Positions 36,126 through 48,289 are shown, numbered from the stretch's first letter. The stretch is DNA of 64,000 nucleotides from Paralichthys olivaceus (GCF_024713975.1 NC_091097.1:5458861-5522860); one strand, 5' to 3'. Notes: generated by a model not told the origin, from the letters alone. Program-made: numbers and translations.

Positions 36126-38284
36126 CTTGAAGTTGAATGGCTGCAAAGCCAGATACCAGCGAGTGATCCGCGCGTTGGCATCCTTCATGCGGTGGAGCCA
36201 CTGGAGCGGGGAATGGTCCGACCAGAGGGTGAAAGGGCACCCCAGGAGGTAATAGCGGAGGGCCCCGACCACCCACCGAATGGCGAGGCACTCCTTTTCC
36301 ACCGTACTGTAATTCTTCTCCCGCTGAACCAGCTTCCTGCTAATATACAGTACGGGGCGGTCGGTCCCCTCCACCTCCTGGGACAAAATGGCCCCCAGCC
36401 CACTATTCGAGGCGTCCGTCTGCAGGACAAAAGGGAGAGAAAAGTTAGGAGTGTGCAGCAGTGGCTTACCACAGAGGGCTAGCTTAACCCTCTCAAACGC
36501 CAGCTGACACTGCTCCGTCCACTGGACCGGTCTGAGGCACCCTTTCGGGTCAGGTCGGTCAGGGGGCTGGTCAGCTCTGAAAAGGCTGGAATAAAGCGTC
36601 TGTAGTAACCGGCCAGACCCAAAAACCTCCTGACCTCTTTTTTCGTCTTGGGCGCCGGGCAGGCCGCAACCGCTGCGGTCTTCTCTACCTGCGGCCGCAC
36701 CTGTCCGCCCCCCAAGTGGTACCCCAGATACCGTACCTCCCTCCGTCCCACCGCACACTTCTTCGGGTTTGCCGTGAGCCCCGCCCGCCTCAGGGACTCG
36801 AGCACCGCCCCCACCTGCCGCATATGCTGCTCCCAGGTCTCACTATAAATGATCACATCATCCAAGTAGGCCGCAGCATATGCGAAGTGTGGCCGCAGAA
36901 CCCGGTCCATGAGGAGTTGAAATGTGGCTGGGGCCCCGAACAACCCGAACGGAAGTGTGACAAACTGGTACAAACCGTACGGAGTGGAGAAGGCCGTTTT
37001 TTCCTTGGACTCTGGAGACAAGGGGATCTGCCAGTAGCCCTTGGTCAAATCCAGTGTCGTGAAAAAGCGAGCCGTGCCTAGCCGGTCCAGGAGTTCGTCG
37101 ACCCGGGGCATTGGATAGGCATCAAATTTGGACACCGCATTCACCCTACGATAATCCACACAGAACCGTATTGACCCATCGGTCTTGCGCGCAAGCACCA
37201 CGGGGCAACACCAGTCACTGTGGGATTCTTCTATTACCCCCATCTCCAGCATGGCCTGAAGCTCCGTCTGCACAATTTTCCGCTTGTGCTCCGGCAAACG
37301 ATAGGGCCGTGAACGCACCGTCACGCCCGGGGGGGTCTCTATGTGGTGGTGTATGAGCGTAGTGCGTCCTGGCAAGGGGGAAGAACACATCGGCAAACCG
37401 CCGCTGCACCCTCGCAACCTCTGCTCTCTGGCTTGGCGAGAGATGGTCGTCATAACAGACCGGGGCAGAATAATCCGGTTTTGATACCTCCGGTCCCAAC
37501 TCATCTCTCTCGATCACCGTGGTAGCCAGAGAAACAGAGGCCACCTCTCTCCACTTTTTGAGGAGGTTGAGGTGGTAGATCTGTGTTGCCCCACCCCTGT
37601 CAGACCGCACTACTTCATAGTCTACCTCCCCCACTCGTCGTGTGACCACAAAGGGCCCTTGCCACTTGGCGAGTAATTTGGAGCTAGAGGATGGGAGCAA
37701 TACAAGGACTTTATCTCCCGGATCAAATGTTCTTAGTTTCGTCCCTCTGTTATACAGGCGCTGCTGACATTGCTGGGCCTGGAGCAAATTCTCCCGTGAT
37801 AATACCCCAAGTGAATGGAGTTTTGCTCGCAGGTCCAGCACGTACTGAATCTCGTTTTTAGAAGCGCTCAGACCCGTCTCCCAGTCTTCTTTTACCAGGT
37901 CCAAGACGCCCCGAGGTTTCCGGCCAAACAACAGTTCAAATGGAGAAAATCCTGTGGAGGACTGGGGAACCTCCTGCACTGCAAATAACAGAGGGTCTAA
38001 CCATTTATCCCAATTACGGCTATCGTGCACGAATCATGTTCTTTAGTCTCTTGTTAAACCGCTCCGCCAGCCCGTCGGTCTGTGGGTGGTAAACACTAGT
38101 CCGGATTGAATGGACGCCCAGCAATTCATACAGCTCGCGTAGTGTACGTGACATAAAGGAGGTGCCCTGATCCGTCAGGATTTCTTTCGGAATCCCGACA
38201 CGGGAGATGACCTGAAACAGTGCCTGCGCCACGCTCTTCGCGGAGATGGTCTGCAGCGGCACTGCCTTGGGATATCGCGTTGCG
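36126..38284 (-). mobile_element. Gypsy pol fragment, copy C
   Basis: Same ends and same 1-bp RT/RNase H deletion as copy B, 6630 bp away. It differs by several substitutions in integrase (for example FELL where copy B has FEML), which it shares with copy D. Confidence 0.85.
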
Positions 38285-39243
38285 TATTCTGTGTCTTTAC
38301 AATTAATTGTTTTGTCACATTTTTGGTTGTTTAGTCTCTGTGTCATTGTTTTGTGTCGCTTTGTAGTGTTTAGCCTCTATGTGTGTCAGGAATTGGGGAA
38401 AAGCAGGTTCCAAAGCAGGAGCCAGTAAAATAACTCAAAATGTCCCTTTAGCCAGTAAAATAGCACAAAATGTCCCTGGCTGAAAGCAGAAGTTGACAAG
38501 TGAAAGACGACAAACTGATAAAGACAAAGAGACTTATTTACACAAGAGAGGCAGGGATGATTGAACAAAGGTGAAACGCATGAGGATCAGGTGCAGACGG
38601 TCACAGAGGGCGCCAACAGGGCAGAGGCAGGAAATAAAACATAACACATAAGGAGCAAAATTTCCAAATAAAACAGGAAATGCAGAACTCAGAATCAACA
38701 CAAATCTAAACAAACAAAGAAAAACACCACAAGGAAAAGTGTTCAACAAAATCCAAAAATTCTAGCTAAAGACTCAGAGTCATGAGTGCATGGTTGTATT
38801 GTTTCTCTTTCCATTTTGTGTTTGACTGTGTCAGGTCGTGTCTTGGCCTTTGTTCAAAGAAACTGTTGACATGTCTAGGTCAAGGAGCTCAATGTCAGCA
38901 GGTGTGTCAACATGTGACTTCATTCACTACACTTTACCTCAAATGGAAAAAGAGTTATCTGTTTTGATTTTAAAGATCTCAAATATGAATATTTGTTTTA
39001 AAAAAACACAAAAACTTCAAAATTTGACTCAAAAACAGCACTTGAATAAATGTACTTAGGCTACATTTCACTTGTGGATTTATTTAATACAAAAAAGAAA
39101 AACAAACTCAGCATCAGTCCTTATAGTACACACAAGTATGTGTGTACTATAAGGATTAAAAAGACTCAACTCCCAAATGTATCCAGAAAAAGTTACTTGA
39201 AATATTGTCTCTCTCTCTTTTCTGCATTAAAGTCAAACTTTAC

Positions 39244-39585
39244 CTTGCAGCAGACATTTCCCCTTCTGGCTTCACTTCTTTACTGGGACTTCGTCGCTTC
39301 ACTAGTTGCTCTGATACAATGAAAACCTGCTGCTTGTTTCTGGACAGCACGTGAGAAGAACTAAATCCCCAATAGCTGAGATACTCTGCGGTTGTTTGGT
39401 TTCGTTTTCCTTTCTGGATGTTTGGGTCGACGCGGTCAGCCCTCTCTTTGATATCTATCATCATGTTTAATTCTGTCTCCCTACCAAGCCCCCATTTAGA
39501 GACGTCCTCACAGAATTGTCTTACAGTGTTGATGTAGGTGAGAGTGTCTGTGACGTAGCGGCACAAAACCTGCTGTAGCTCCATT
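39244..39585 (-). pseudogene. Composite APOL exon, open and phase-symmetric
   Basis: Same 342-nt open structure. The intron 1 segment next to it at 39586-40921 is the native type without any gypsy insertion, so this unit is the least disturbed of the amplified block. Confidence 0.7.
39400..39409 (-). promoter_or_regulatory. ISRE-like site in composite exon
   Basis: Intact core at the conserved offset from exon 1 (39244-39257), inside an open composite exon. Confidence 0.5.
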
Positions 39586-40921
39586 CTGTAATAAGACATA
39601 AAGAATCAATAACTTTGGACATTTCATTTAACTCCCTGAGCAGAAAATGTCACTGAAAGACTGAGTCTTTGTAGTCATTTACTTTTTTGTTTGGTTTCTT
39701 TCTTTTTGTGGTGACTTTTGTCTCTTTGTGTTTGTGGTCATTTTGTGTCTGTGGTTTTGTAATCATTTTATGTTTCTTTGTGGTTGTTATGTTGTCACTT
39801 TATTCTCTTGGTGATTGTTTTGTTTCACTTCTTCTTTGTTCGGTTTATTGGTGAGTGGCAAATTGCATTACTGGCATCTTTGTGGTTGTTTTTTCTTTTT
39901 GTTGTTTTGTTTTGTTTCTGTTTGTGGTCATTCCGTCTCTTTTTGCTATTTGGTATTCTGTGTCTTTACAGTTAATTGTTTTGTCACATTTTTGGTTGTT
40001 TAGTCTCTCTGTCATTGTTTTGTGTCGCTTTGTAGTTTTTAGCCTCTATGTGTGTCAGGAATTGGGGAAAAGCAGGTTACAAAAGCAGGAGCCAGTAAAA
40101 TAACACAAAATGTCCCTTTAGCCAGTAAAATAGCACAAAATGTCCCTGGCTGAAAGCAGAAGTTGACAAGTGAAAGACGACAAACTGATAAAGACAAAGA
40201 GACTTATTTACACAAGGGAGGCAGGGATGATTGAACAAAGGTGAAACGCATGAGGATCAGATGCAGACGGTCACAGAGGGCGCCAACAGGGCAGAGGCAG
40301 GAAATAAAACATAACACATAAGGAGCAAAATTTCCAAATAAAACAGGAAATGCAGAACTCAGAATCAACACAAATCTAAACAAACAAAGAAAAACACCAC
40401 AAGGAAAAGTGTTCAACAAAATCCAAAAATTCTAGCTAAAGACTCAGAGTCATGAGTGCATGGTTGTTTTGTTTCTCTTTCCATTTTGTGTTTGACTGTG
40501 TCAGGTCGTGTCTTGGCCTTTGTTCAAAGAAACTGTTGACATGTCTAGGTCAAGGAGCTCAATGTCAGCAGGTGTGTCAACATGTGACTTCATTCACTAC
40601 ACTTTACCTCAAATGGAAAAAGAGTTATCTGTTTTGATTTTAAAGATCTCAAATATGAATATTTGTTTTAAAAAAACACAAAAACTTCAAAATTTGACTC
40701 AAAAACAGCACTTGAATAAATGTACTTAGGCTACATTTCACTTGTGGATTTCTACATTTATTTAATACAAAAAAGAAAAACAAACTCAGCATCAGTCCTT
40801 ATAGTACACACAAGTATGTGTGTACTATAAAGATTAAAAACACTCAACTCCCAAATGTATCCAGAAAAAGTTACTTGAAATATTGTCTCTCTCTCTCTTC
40901 TGCATTAAAGTCAAACTTTAC

Positions 40922-41198
40922 CTTGCAGCAGACATTTCCCCTTCTGGCTTCACTTCTTTACTGGGACTTCGTCGCTTCACTAGTTGCTCTGATACAATGA
41001 AAACCTGCTGCTTGTTTCTGGACAGCACGTGAGAAGAACTAAATCCCCAATAGCTGAGATACTCTGCGGTTGTTTGGTTTCGTTTTCCTTTCTGGATGTT
41101 TGGGTCGACGCGGTCAGCCCTCTCTTTGATATCTATCATCATGTTTAATTCTGTCTCCCTACCAAGCCACCATTTAGAGACATCCTCACAGAATTGTC
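40922..41198 (-). pseudogene. Truncated composite APOL exon joined to gypsy integrase
   Basis: Near-identical to 27449-27725. It is the only unit of this type in the most distal part of the array. Confidence 0.7.
41078..41087 (-). promoter_or_regulatory. ISRE-like site in mini-unit
   Basis: Intact core at the conserved offset from exon 1 (40922-40935). Confidence 0.5.
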
Positions 41199-41411
41199 CC
41201 GTCGGTCTGTGGGTGGTAAACACTAGTCCGGATTGAATGGACGCCCAGCAATTCATACAGCTCGCGTAGTGTACGTGACATAAAGGAGGTGCCCTGATCC
41301 GTCAGGATTTCTTTCGGAATCCCGACACGGGAGATGACCTGAAACAGTGCCTGCGCCACGCTCTTCGCGGAGATGGTCCGCAGCGGCACTGCCTTGGGAT
41401 ATCGCGTTGCG
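41199..41411 (-). mobile_element. Gypsy integrase fragment, mini-unit 4
   Basis: Same 213-bp fragment and junctions as in mini-unit 1. Confidence 0.85.
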
Positions 41412-42378
41412 TATTCTGTGTCTTTACAATTAATTGTTTTGTCACATTTTTGGTTGTTTAGTCTCTGTGTCATTGTTTCTGGTCGCTTTGTAGTGTTTAG
41501 CCTCCATGTGTGTCAGGAATTGGGGAAAAGCAGGTTCCAAAGCAGGAGCCAGTAAAATAACTCAAAATGTCCCTTTAGCCAGTAAAATAGCACAAAATGT
41601 CCCTGGCTGAAAGCAGAAGTTGACAAGTGAAAGACGACAAACTGATAAAGACAAAGAGACTTATTTACACAAGAGAGGCAGGGATGATTGAACAAAGGTG
41701 AAACGCATGAGGATCAGGTGCAGACGGTCACAGAGGGCGCCAACAGGGCAGAGGCAGGAAATAAAACATAACACATAAGGAGCAAAATTTCCAAATAAAA
41801 CAGGAAATGCAGAACTCAGAATCAACACAAATCTAAACAAACAAAGAAAAACACCACAAGGAAAAGTGTTCAACAAAATCCAAAAATTCTAGCTAAAGAC
41901 TCAGAGTCATGAGTTCATGGTTGTTTTGTTTATCTTTCCATTTTGTGTTTGACTGTGTCAGGTCGTGTCTTGGCCTTTGTTCAAAGAAACTGTTGACATG
42001 TCTAGGTCAAGGAGCTCAATGTCAGCAGGTGTGTCAACATGTGACTTCATTCACTACACTTTACCTCAAATGGAAAAAGAGTTATCTGTTTTGATTTTAA
42101 AGATCTCAAATATGAATATTTGTTTTAAAAAAACACAAAAACTTCAAAATTTGACTCAAAAACAGCACTTGAATAAATGTACTTAGGCTACATTTCACTT
42201 GTGGATTTCTACATTTATTTAATACAAAAAAGAAAAACAAACTCAGCATCAGTCCTTATAGTACACACAAGTATGTGCGTACTATAAGGATTAAAAAGAC
42301 TCAACTCCCAAATGTATCCAGAAAAAGTTACTTGAAATATTGTCTCTCTCTCTCTTCTGCATTACAGTCAAACTTTAC

Positions 42379-42720
42379 CTTGCAGCAGACATTTCCCCTT
42401 CTGGCTTCACTTCTTTACTGGGACTTCGTCGCTTCACTAGTTGCTCTGATACAATGAAAACCTGCTGCTTGTTTCTGGACAGCACGTGAGAAGAACTAAA
42501 TCCCCAATAGCTGAGATACTCTGCGGTTGTTTGGTTTCGTTTTCCTTTCTGGATGTTTGGGTCGACGCGGTCAGCCCTCTCTTTGATATCTATCATCATG
42601 TTTAATTCTGTCTCCCTACCAAGCCCCCATTTAGAGACGTCCTCACAGAATTGTCTTACAGTGTTGATGTAGGTGAGAGTGTCTGTGACGTAGCGGCACA
42701 AAACCTGCTGTAGCTCCATT
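42379..42720 (-). pseudogene. Composite APOL exon, open and phase-symmetric
   Basis: Same 342-nt open structure with acceptor at 42,720 and donor after 42,379. Gypsy copy 42969-45127 lies between it and the next composite upstream. Confidence 0.7.
42535..42544 (-). promoter_or_regulatory. ISRE-like site in composite exon
   Basis: Intact core at the conserved offset from exon 1 (42379-42392), inside an open composite exon. Confidence 0.5.
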
Positions 42721-42968
42721 CTGTAATAAGACATAAAGAATCAATAACTTTGGACATTTCATTTAACTCCCTGAGCAGAAAATGTCACTGAAAGACTGAG
42801 TCTTTGTAGTCATTTACTTTTTTGTTTGGTTTCTTTCTATTTGTGGTGACTTTTGTCTCTTTGTGTTTGTGGTCATTTTGTGTCTGTGGTTTGTAATCAT
42901 TTTATGTTTCTTTGTGGTTGTTATGTTGTCACTTTATTCTCTTGGTGATTGTATTGTTTCACTACTTC

Positions 42969-45127
42969 CTTGAAGTTGAATGGCTGCAAAGCCAGATACC
43001 AGCGAGTGATCCGCGCGTTGGCATCCTTCATGCGGTGGAGCCACTGGAGCGGGGAATGGTCCGACCAGAGGGTGAAAGGGCACCCCAGGAGGTAATAGCG
43101 GAGGGCCCCGACCACCCACCGAATGGCGAGGCACTCCTTTTCCACCGTACTGTAATTCTTCTCCCGCTGAACCAGCTTCCTGCTAATATACAGTACGGGG
43201 CGGTCGGTCCCCTCCACCTCCTGGGACAAAATGGCCCCCAGCCCACTATTCGAGGCGTCCGTCTGCAGGACAAAAGGGAGAGAAAAGTTAGGAGTGTGCA
43301 GCAGTGGCTTACCACAGAGGGCTAGCTTAACCCTCTCAAACGCCAGCTGACACTGCTCCGTCCACTGGACCGGTCTGAGGCACCCTTTCGGGTCAGGTCG
43401 GTCAGGGGGCTGGTCAGCTCTGAAAAGGCTGGAATAAAGCGTCTGTAGTAACCGGCCAGACCCAAAAACCTCCTGACCTCTTTTTTCGTCTTGGGCGCCG
43501 GGCAGGCCGCAACCGCTGCGGTCTTCTCTACCTGCGGCCGCACCTGTCCGCCCCCCAAGTGGTACCCCAGATACCGTACCTCCCTCCGTCCCACCGCACA
43601 CTTCTTCGGGTTTGCCGTGAGCCCCGCCCGCCTCAGGGACTCGAGCACCGCCCCCACCTGCCGCATATGCTGCTCCCAGGTCTCACTATAAATGATCACA
43701 TCATCCAAGTAGGCCGCAGCATATGCGAAGTGTGGCCGCAGAACCCGGTCCATGAGGAGTTGAAATGTGGCTGGGGCCCCGAACAACCCGAACGGAAGTG
43801 TGACAAACTGGTACAAACCGTACGGAGTGGAGAAGGCCGTTTTTTCCTTGGACTCTGGAGACAAGGGGATCTGCCAGTAGCCCTTGGTCAAATCCAGTGT
43901 CGTGAAAAAGCGAGCCGTGCCTAGCCGGTCCAGGAGTTCGTCGACCCGGGGCATTGGATAGGCATCAAATTTGGACACCGCATTCACCCTACGATAATCC
44001 ACACAGAACCGTATTGACCCATCGGTCTTGCGCGCAAGCACCACGGGGCAACACCAGTCACTGTGGGATTCTTCTATTACCCCCATCTCCAGCATGGCCT
44101 GAAGCTCCGTCTGCACAATTTTCCGCTTGTGCTCCGGCAAACGATAGGGCCGTGAACGCACCGTCACGCCCGGGGGGGTCTCTATGTGGTGGTGTATGAG
44201 CGTAGTGCGTCCTGGCAAGGGGGAAGAACACATCGGCAAACCGCCGCTGCACCCTCGCAACCTCTGCTCTCTGGCTTGGCGAGAGATGGTCGTCATAACA
44301 GACCGGGGCAGAATAATCCGGTTTTGATACCTCCGGTCCCAACTCATCTCTCTCGATCACCGTGGTAGCCAGAGAAACAGAGGCCACCTCTCTCCACTTT
44401 TTGAGGAGGTTGAGGTGGTAGATCTGTGTTGACCCACCCCTGTCAGACCGCACTACTTCATAGTCTACCTCCCCCACTCGTCGTGTGACCACAAAGGGCC
44501 CTTGCCACTTGGCGAGTAATTTGGAGCTAGAGGATGGGAGCAATACAAGGACTTTATCTCCCGGATCAAATGTTCTTAGTTTCGTCCCTCTGTTATACAG
44601 GCGCTGCTGACATTGCTGGGCCTGGAGCAAATTCTCCCGTGATAATACCCCAAGTGAATGGAGTTTTGCTCGCAGGTCCAGCACGTACTGAATCTCGTTT
44701 TTAGAAGCGCTCAGACCCGTCTCCCAGTCTTCTTTTACCAGGTCCAAGACGCCCCGAGGTTTCCGGCCAAACAACAGTTCAAATGGAGAAAATCCTGTGG
44801 AGGACTGGGGAACCTCCTGCACTGCAAATAACAGAGGGTCTAACCATTTATCCCAATTACGGCTATCGTGCACGAATCATGTTCTTTAGTCTCTTGTTAA
44901 ACCGCTCCGCCAGCCCGTCGGTCTGTGGGTGGTAAACACTAGTCCGGATTGAATGGACGCCCAGCAATTCATACAGCTCGCGTAGTGTACGTGACATAAA
45001 GGAGGTGCCCTGATCCGTCAGGATTTCTTTCGGAATCCCGACACGGGAGATGACCTGAAACAGTGCCTGCGCCACGCTCTTCGCGGAGATGGTCTGCAGC
45101 GGCACTGCCTTGGGATATCGCGTTGCG
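42969..45127 (-). mobile_element. Gypsy pol fragment, copy D
   Basis: Same ends as copies B and C, 6843 bp from copy C. It shares the integrase variants of copy C and has one extra substitution in the GPF region (GGSTQ where the others have GGATQ). Confidence 0.85.
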
Positions 45128-46086
45128 TATTCTGTGTCTTTACAATTAATTGTTTTGTCACATTTTTGGTTGTTTAGTCTCTGTGTCATTGTTTTGTGTC
45201 GCTTTGTAGTGTTTAGCCTCTATGTGTGTCAGGAATTGGGGAAAAGCAGGTTCCAAAGCAGGAGCCAGTAAAATAACTCAAAATGTCCCTTTAGCCAGTA
45301 AAATAGCACAAAATGTCCCTGGCTGAAAGCAGAAGTTGACAAGTGAAAGACGACAAACTGATAAAGACAAAGAGACTTATTTACACAAGAGAGGCAGGGA
45401 TGATTGAACAAAGGTGAAACGCATGAGGATCAGGTGCAGACGGTCACAGAGGGCGCCAACAGGGCAGAGGCAGGAAATAAAACATAACACATAAGGAGCA
45501 AAATTTCCAAATAAAACAGGAAATGCAGAACTCAGAATCAACACAAATCTAAACAAACAAAGAAAAACACCACAAGGAAAAGTGTTCAACAAAATCCAAA
45601 AATTCTAGCTAAAGACTCAGAGTCATGAGTGCATGGTTGTTTTGTTTCTCTTTCCATTTTGTGTTTGACTGTGTCAGGTCGTGTCTTGGCCTTTGTTCAA
45701 AGAAACTGTTGACATGTCTAGGTCAAGGAGCTCAATGTCAGCAGGTGTGTCAACATGTGACTTCATTCACTACACTTTACCTCAAATGGAAAAAGAGTTA
45801 TCTGTTTTGATTTTAAAGATCTCAAATATGAATATTTGTTTTAAAAAAACACAAAAACTTCAAAATTTGACTCAAAAACAGCACTTGAATAAATGTACTT
45901 AGGCTACATTTCACTTGTGGATTTATTTAATACAAAAAAGAAAAACAAACTCAGCATCAGTCCTTATAGTACACACAAGTATGTGTGTACTATAAGGATT
46001 AAAAAGACTCAACTCCCAAATGTATCCAGAAAAAGTTACTTGAAATATTGTCTCTCTCTCTTTTCTGCATTAAAGTCAAACTTTAC

Positions 46087-46428
46087 CTTGCAGCAGACAT
46101 TTCCCCTTCTGGCTTCACTTCTTTACTGGGACTTCGTCGCTTCACTAGTTGCTCTGATACAATGAAAACCTGCTGCTTGTTTCTGGACAGCACGTGAGAA
46201 GAACTAAATCCCCAATAGCTGAGATACTCTGCGGTTGTTTGGTTTCGTTTTCCTTTCTGGATGTTTGGGTCGACGCGGTCAGCCCTCTCTTTGATATCTA
46301 TCATCATGTTTAATTCTGTCTCCCTACCAAGCCCCCATTTAGAGACATCCTCACAGAATTGTCTTACAGTGTTGATGTAGGTGAGAGTGTCTGTGACGTA
46401 GCGGCACAGAACCTGCTGTAGCTCCATT
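46087..46428 (-). pseudogene. Composite APOL exon, open and phase-symmetric
   Basis: Most distal composite exon, with the same 342-nt open structure. The intron 1 sequence upstream of its acceptor is native and ends at the array boundary, with no exon 1 left beyond about 47,460. Transcripts could start here but could not enter this exon from further upstream within the array. Confidence 0.7.
46243..46252 (-). promoter_or_regulatory. ISRE-like site in composite exon
   Basis: Intact core at the conserved offset from exon 1 (46087-46100). This is the most upstream complete promoter module of the array. Confidence 0.5.
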
Positions 46429-47462
46429 CTGTAATAAGACATAAAGAATCAATAACTTTGGACATTTCATTTAACTCCCTGAGCAGAAAATGTCACTGAA
46501 AGACTGAGTCTTTGTAGTCATTTACTTTTTTGTTTGGTTTCTTTCTTTTTGTGGTGACTTTTGTCTCTTTGTGTTTGTGGTCATTTTGTGTCTGTGGTTT
46601 TGTAATCATTTTATGTTTCTTTGTGGTTGTTATGTTGTCACTTTATTCTCTTGGTGATTGTTTTGTTTCACTTCTTCTTTGTTCGGTTTATTGGTGAGTG
46701 GCAAATTGCATTACTGGCATCTTTGTGGTTGTTTTTTCTTTTTGTTGTTTTGTTTTGTTTCTGTTTGTGGTCATTCCGTCTCTTTTTGCTATTTGGTATT
46801 CTGTGTCTTTACAGTTAATTGTTTTGTCACATTTTTGGTTGTTTAGTCTCTCTGTCATTGTTTTGTGTCGCTTTGTAGTGTTTAGCCTCTATGTGTGTCA
46901 GGAATTGGGGAAAAGCAGGTTACAAAAGCAGGAGCCAGTAAAATAACTCAAAATGTCCCTTTAGCCAGTAAAATAGCACAAAATGTCCCTGGCTGAAAGC
47001 AGAAGTTGACAAGTGAAAGACGACAAACTGATAAAGACAAAGAGACTTATTTACACAAGGGAGGCAGGGATGATTGAACAAAGGTGAAACGCATGAGGAT
47101 CAGATGCAGACGGTCACAGAGGGCGCCAACAGGGCAGAGGCAGGAAATAAAACATAACACATAAGGAGCAAAATTTCCAAATAAAACAGGAAATGCAGAA
47201 CTCAGAATCAACACAAATCTAAACAAACAAAGAAAAACACCACAAGGAAAAGTGTTCAACAAAATCCAAAAATTCTAGCTAAAGACTCAGAGTCATGAGT
47301 TCATGGTTGTTTTGTTTCTCTTTCCATTTTGTGTTTGACTGTGTCAGGTCGTGTCTTGGCCTTTGTTCAAAGAAACTGCTGACATGTCTAGGTCAAGGAG
47401 CTCAATGTCAGCAGGTGTGTCAACATGTGACATATTCACTACACTTTACCTCAAATGGTACC

Positions 47463-48252
47463 TCGTTTTCCTTTCTCCACATCAGCAGGATGGGCCACAC
47501 CCATTCCTACATTTAACTCATTCAATCCTGAAACTCAGTTTGGTTGCGAAAAATGAATGAATAAATAACTAAATAAATAAATAAGTAGGGTGAATTCAGG
47601 TCATTTGGGACTGTGGGACACCTAAGCTCTAGTTTGTTTATTTCATGTTTAGAAAATCAAGACTTTTAGTGTAGTCAGTCATTATCAACCTAGAATTGCT
47701 CGACAAGGTCAATGACACAAAACTCTGACAAGAGATAGTTCACTGAAAATTCACTCATTATTTATTCACCACTATGCCGATGGAGGGGTGGGCGAAGTGT
47801 TTGAGTCCACCTGAAATGGCTAAGCTTGCAGACGTTAGTATTTCTGACGGTGCCTGAATGCACTTCGTCTGGAAATATCAGCAGACATGTAGGCTTAAAA
47901 GTTCAGTGTGTAGAATTAAGTGACATCTAGTGGTGAAGTTTCATGTTATATACCCCTCCCTTTCCAAACATGAAAGAGAACCTGTGGTAGACTTCAGTTG
48001 TCATAAAAACTCAAAAGGTATTTAGTTTGTCCAGTCTGGACTAATGTAAAAAACATGGTGGCCTCCATAGAGAGGGTCCCCTCGATGTAAATATAAAGTG
48101 TTTAAATATAAAGGGTCTTTTCTGGGGTAAAAAAAACTACAATTTATATAATTTAGATGAAATGAACTAGTGAAAACATCATGAGAATTATTCTACATTA
48201 AATATCTGCCAATAGTTCCCTTTCACCTAAATCTTACACACTGGACCTTTAA
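47463..48252. other. Truncated, diverged APOL upstream region at array end
   Basis: Intron 1 sequence stops at about 47,460 and is joined directly to the APOL upstream flank starting in the middle of the ISRE (TCGTTTTC), so exon 1 and half of the ISRE are lost. The flank then follows the copy 0/1 spacer through the left end of the outer MITE (47731) and the inner MITE (47895-48252). Divergence is clearly higher than inside the array. The right end of the outer MITE is absent. Confidence 0.7.
47895..48252. mobile_element. MITE with TTAA-edged inverted repeats at array boundary
   Basis: Left end TTAAAAGTTCAGTGTGTA and right end TACACACTGGACCTTTAA are inverted copies. It keeps the bases next to the left end that the array copies lost, so it represents the fuller form of this element. 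The array similarity ends at its right edge. Confidence 0.6.
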
Positions 48253-48289
48253 GACCCAAAATGCTTCATTGTTGAAGAAAATCATCAAA

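Larger units (their letters stand above)
40922..42378 (-). repeat. 1457-bp mini-unit 4
   Basis: Same content and length as mini-unit 1, with a few point differences. Confidence 0.85.
1..48252 (-). repeat. APOL gene and promoter tandem array
   Basis: Nearly three quarters of the window is one tandem array in a single orientation. Distances between exon 2 start codons of copies 0-3 are 7218, 8271 and 5864 bp. The differences come mainly from the exon 3 array in copy 2 and a roughly 1.35-kb deletion between copies 2 and 3. Beyond 23,310 only the 5' part of the gene is repeated. The distances between successive exon 1 copies there are 4306, 1457, 3716, 1457, 1457, 3708, 1678, 1457 and 3708 bp. 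The array ends at about 48,252 inside a MITE; its left end is outside the window. Confidence 0.9.
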
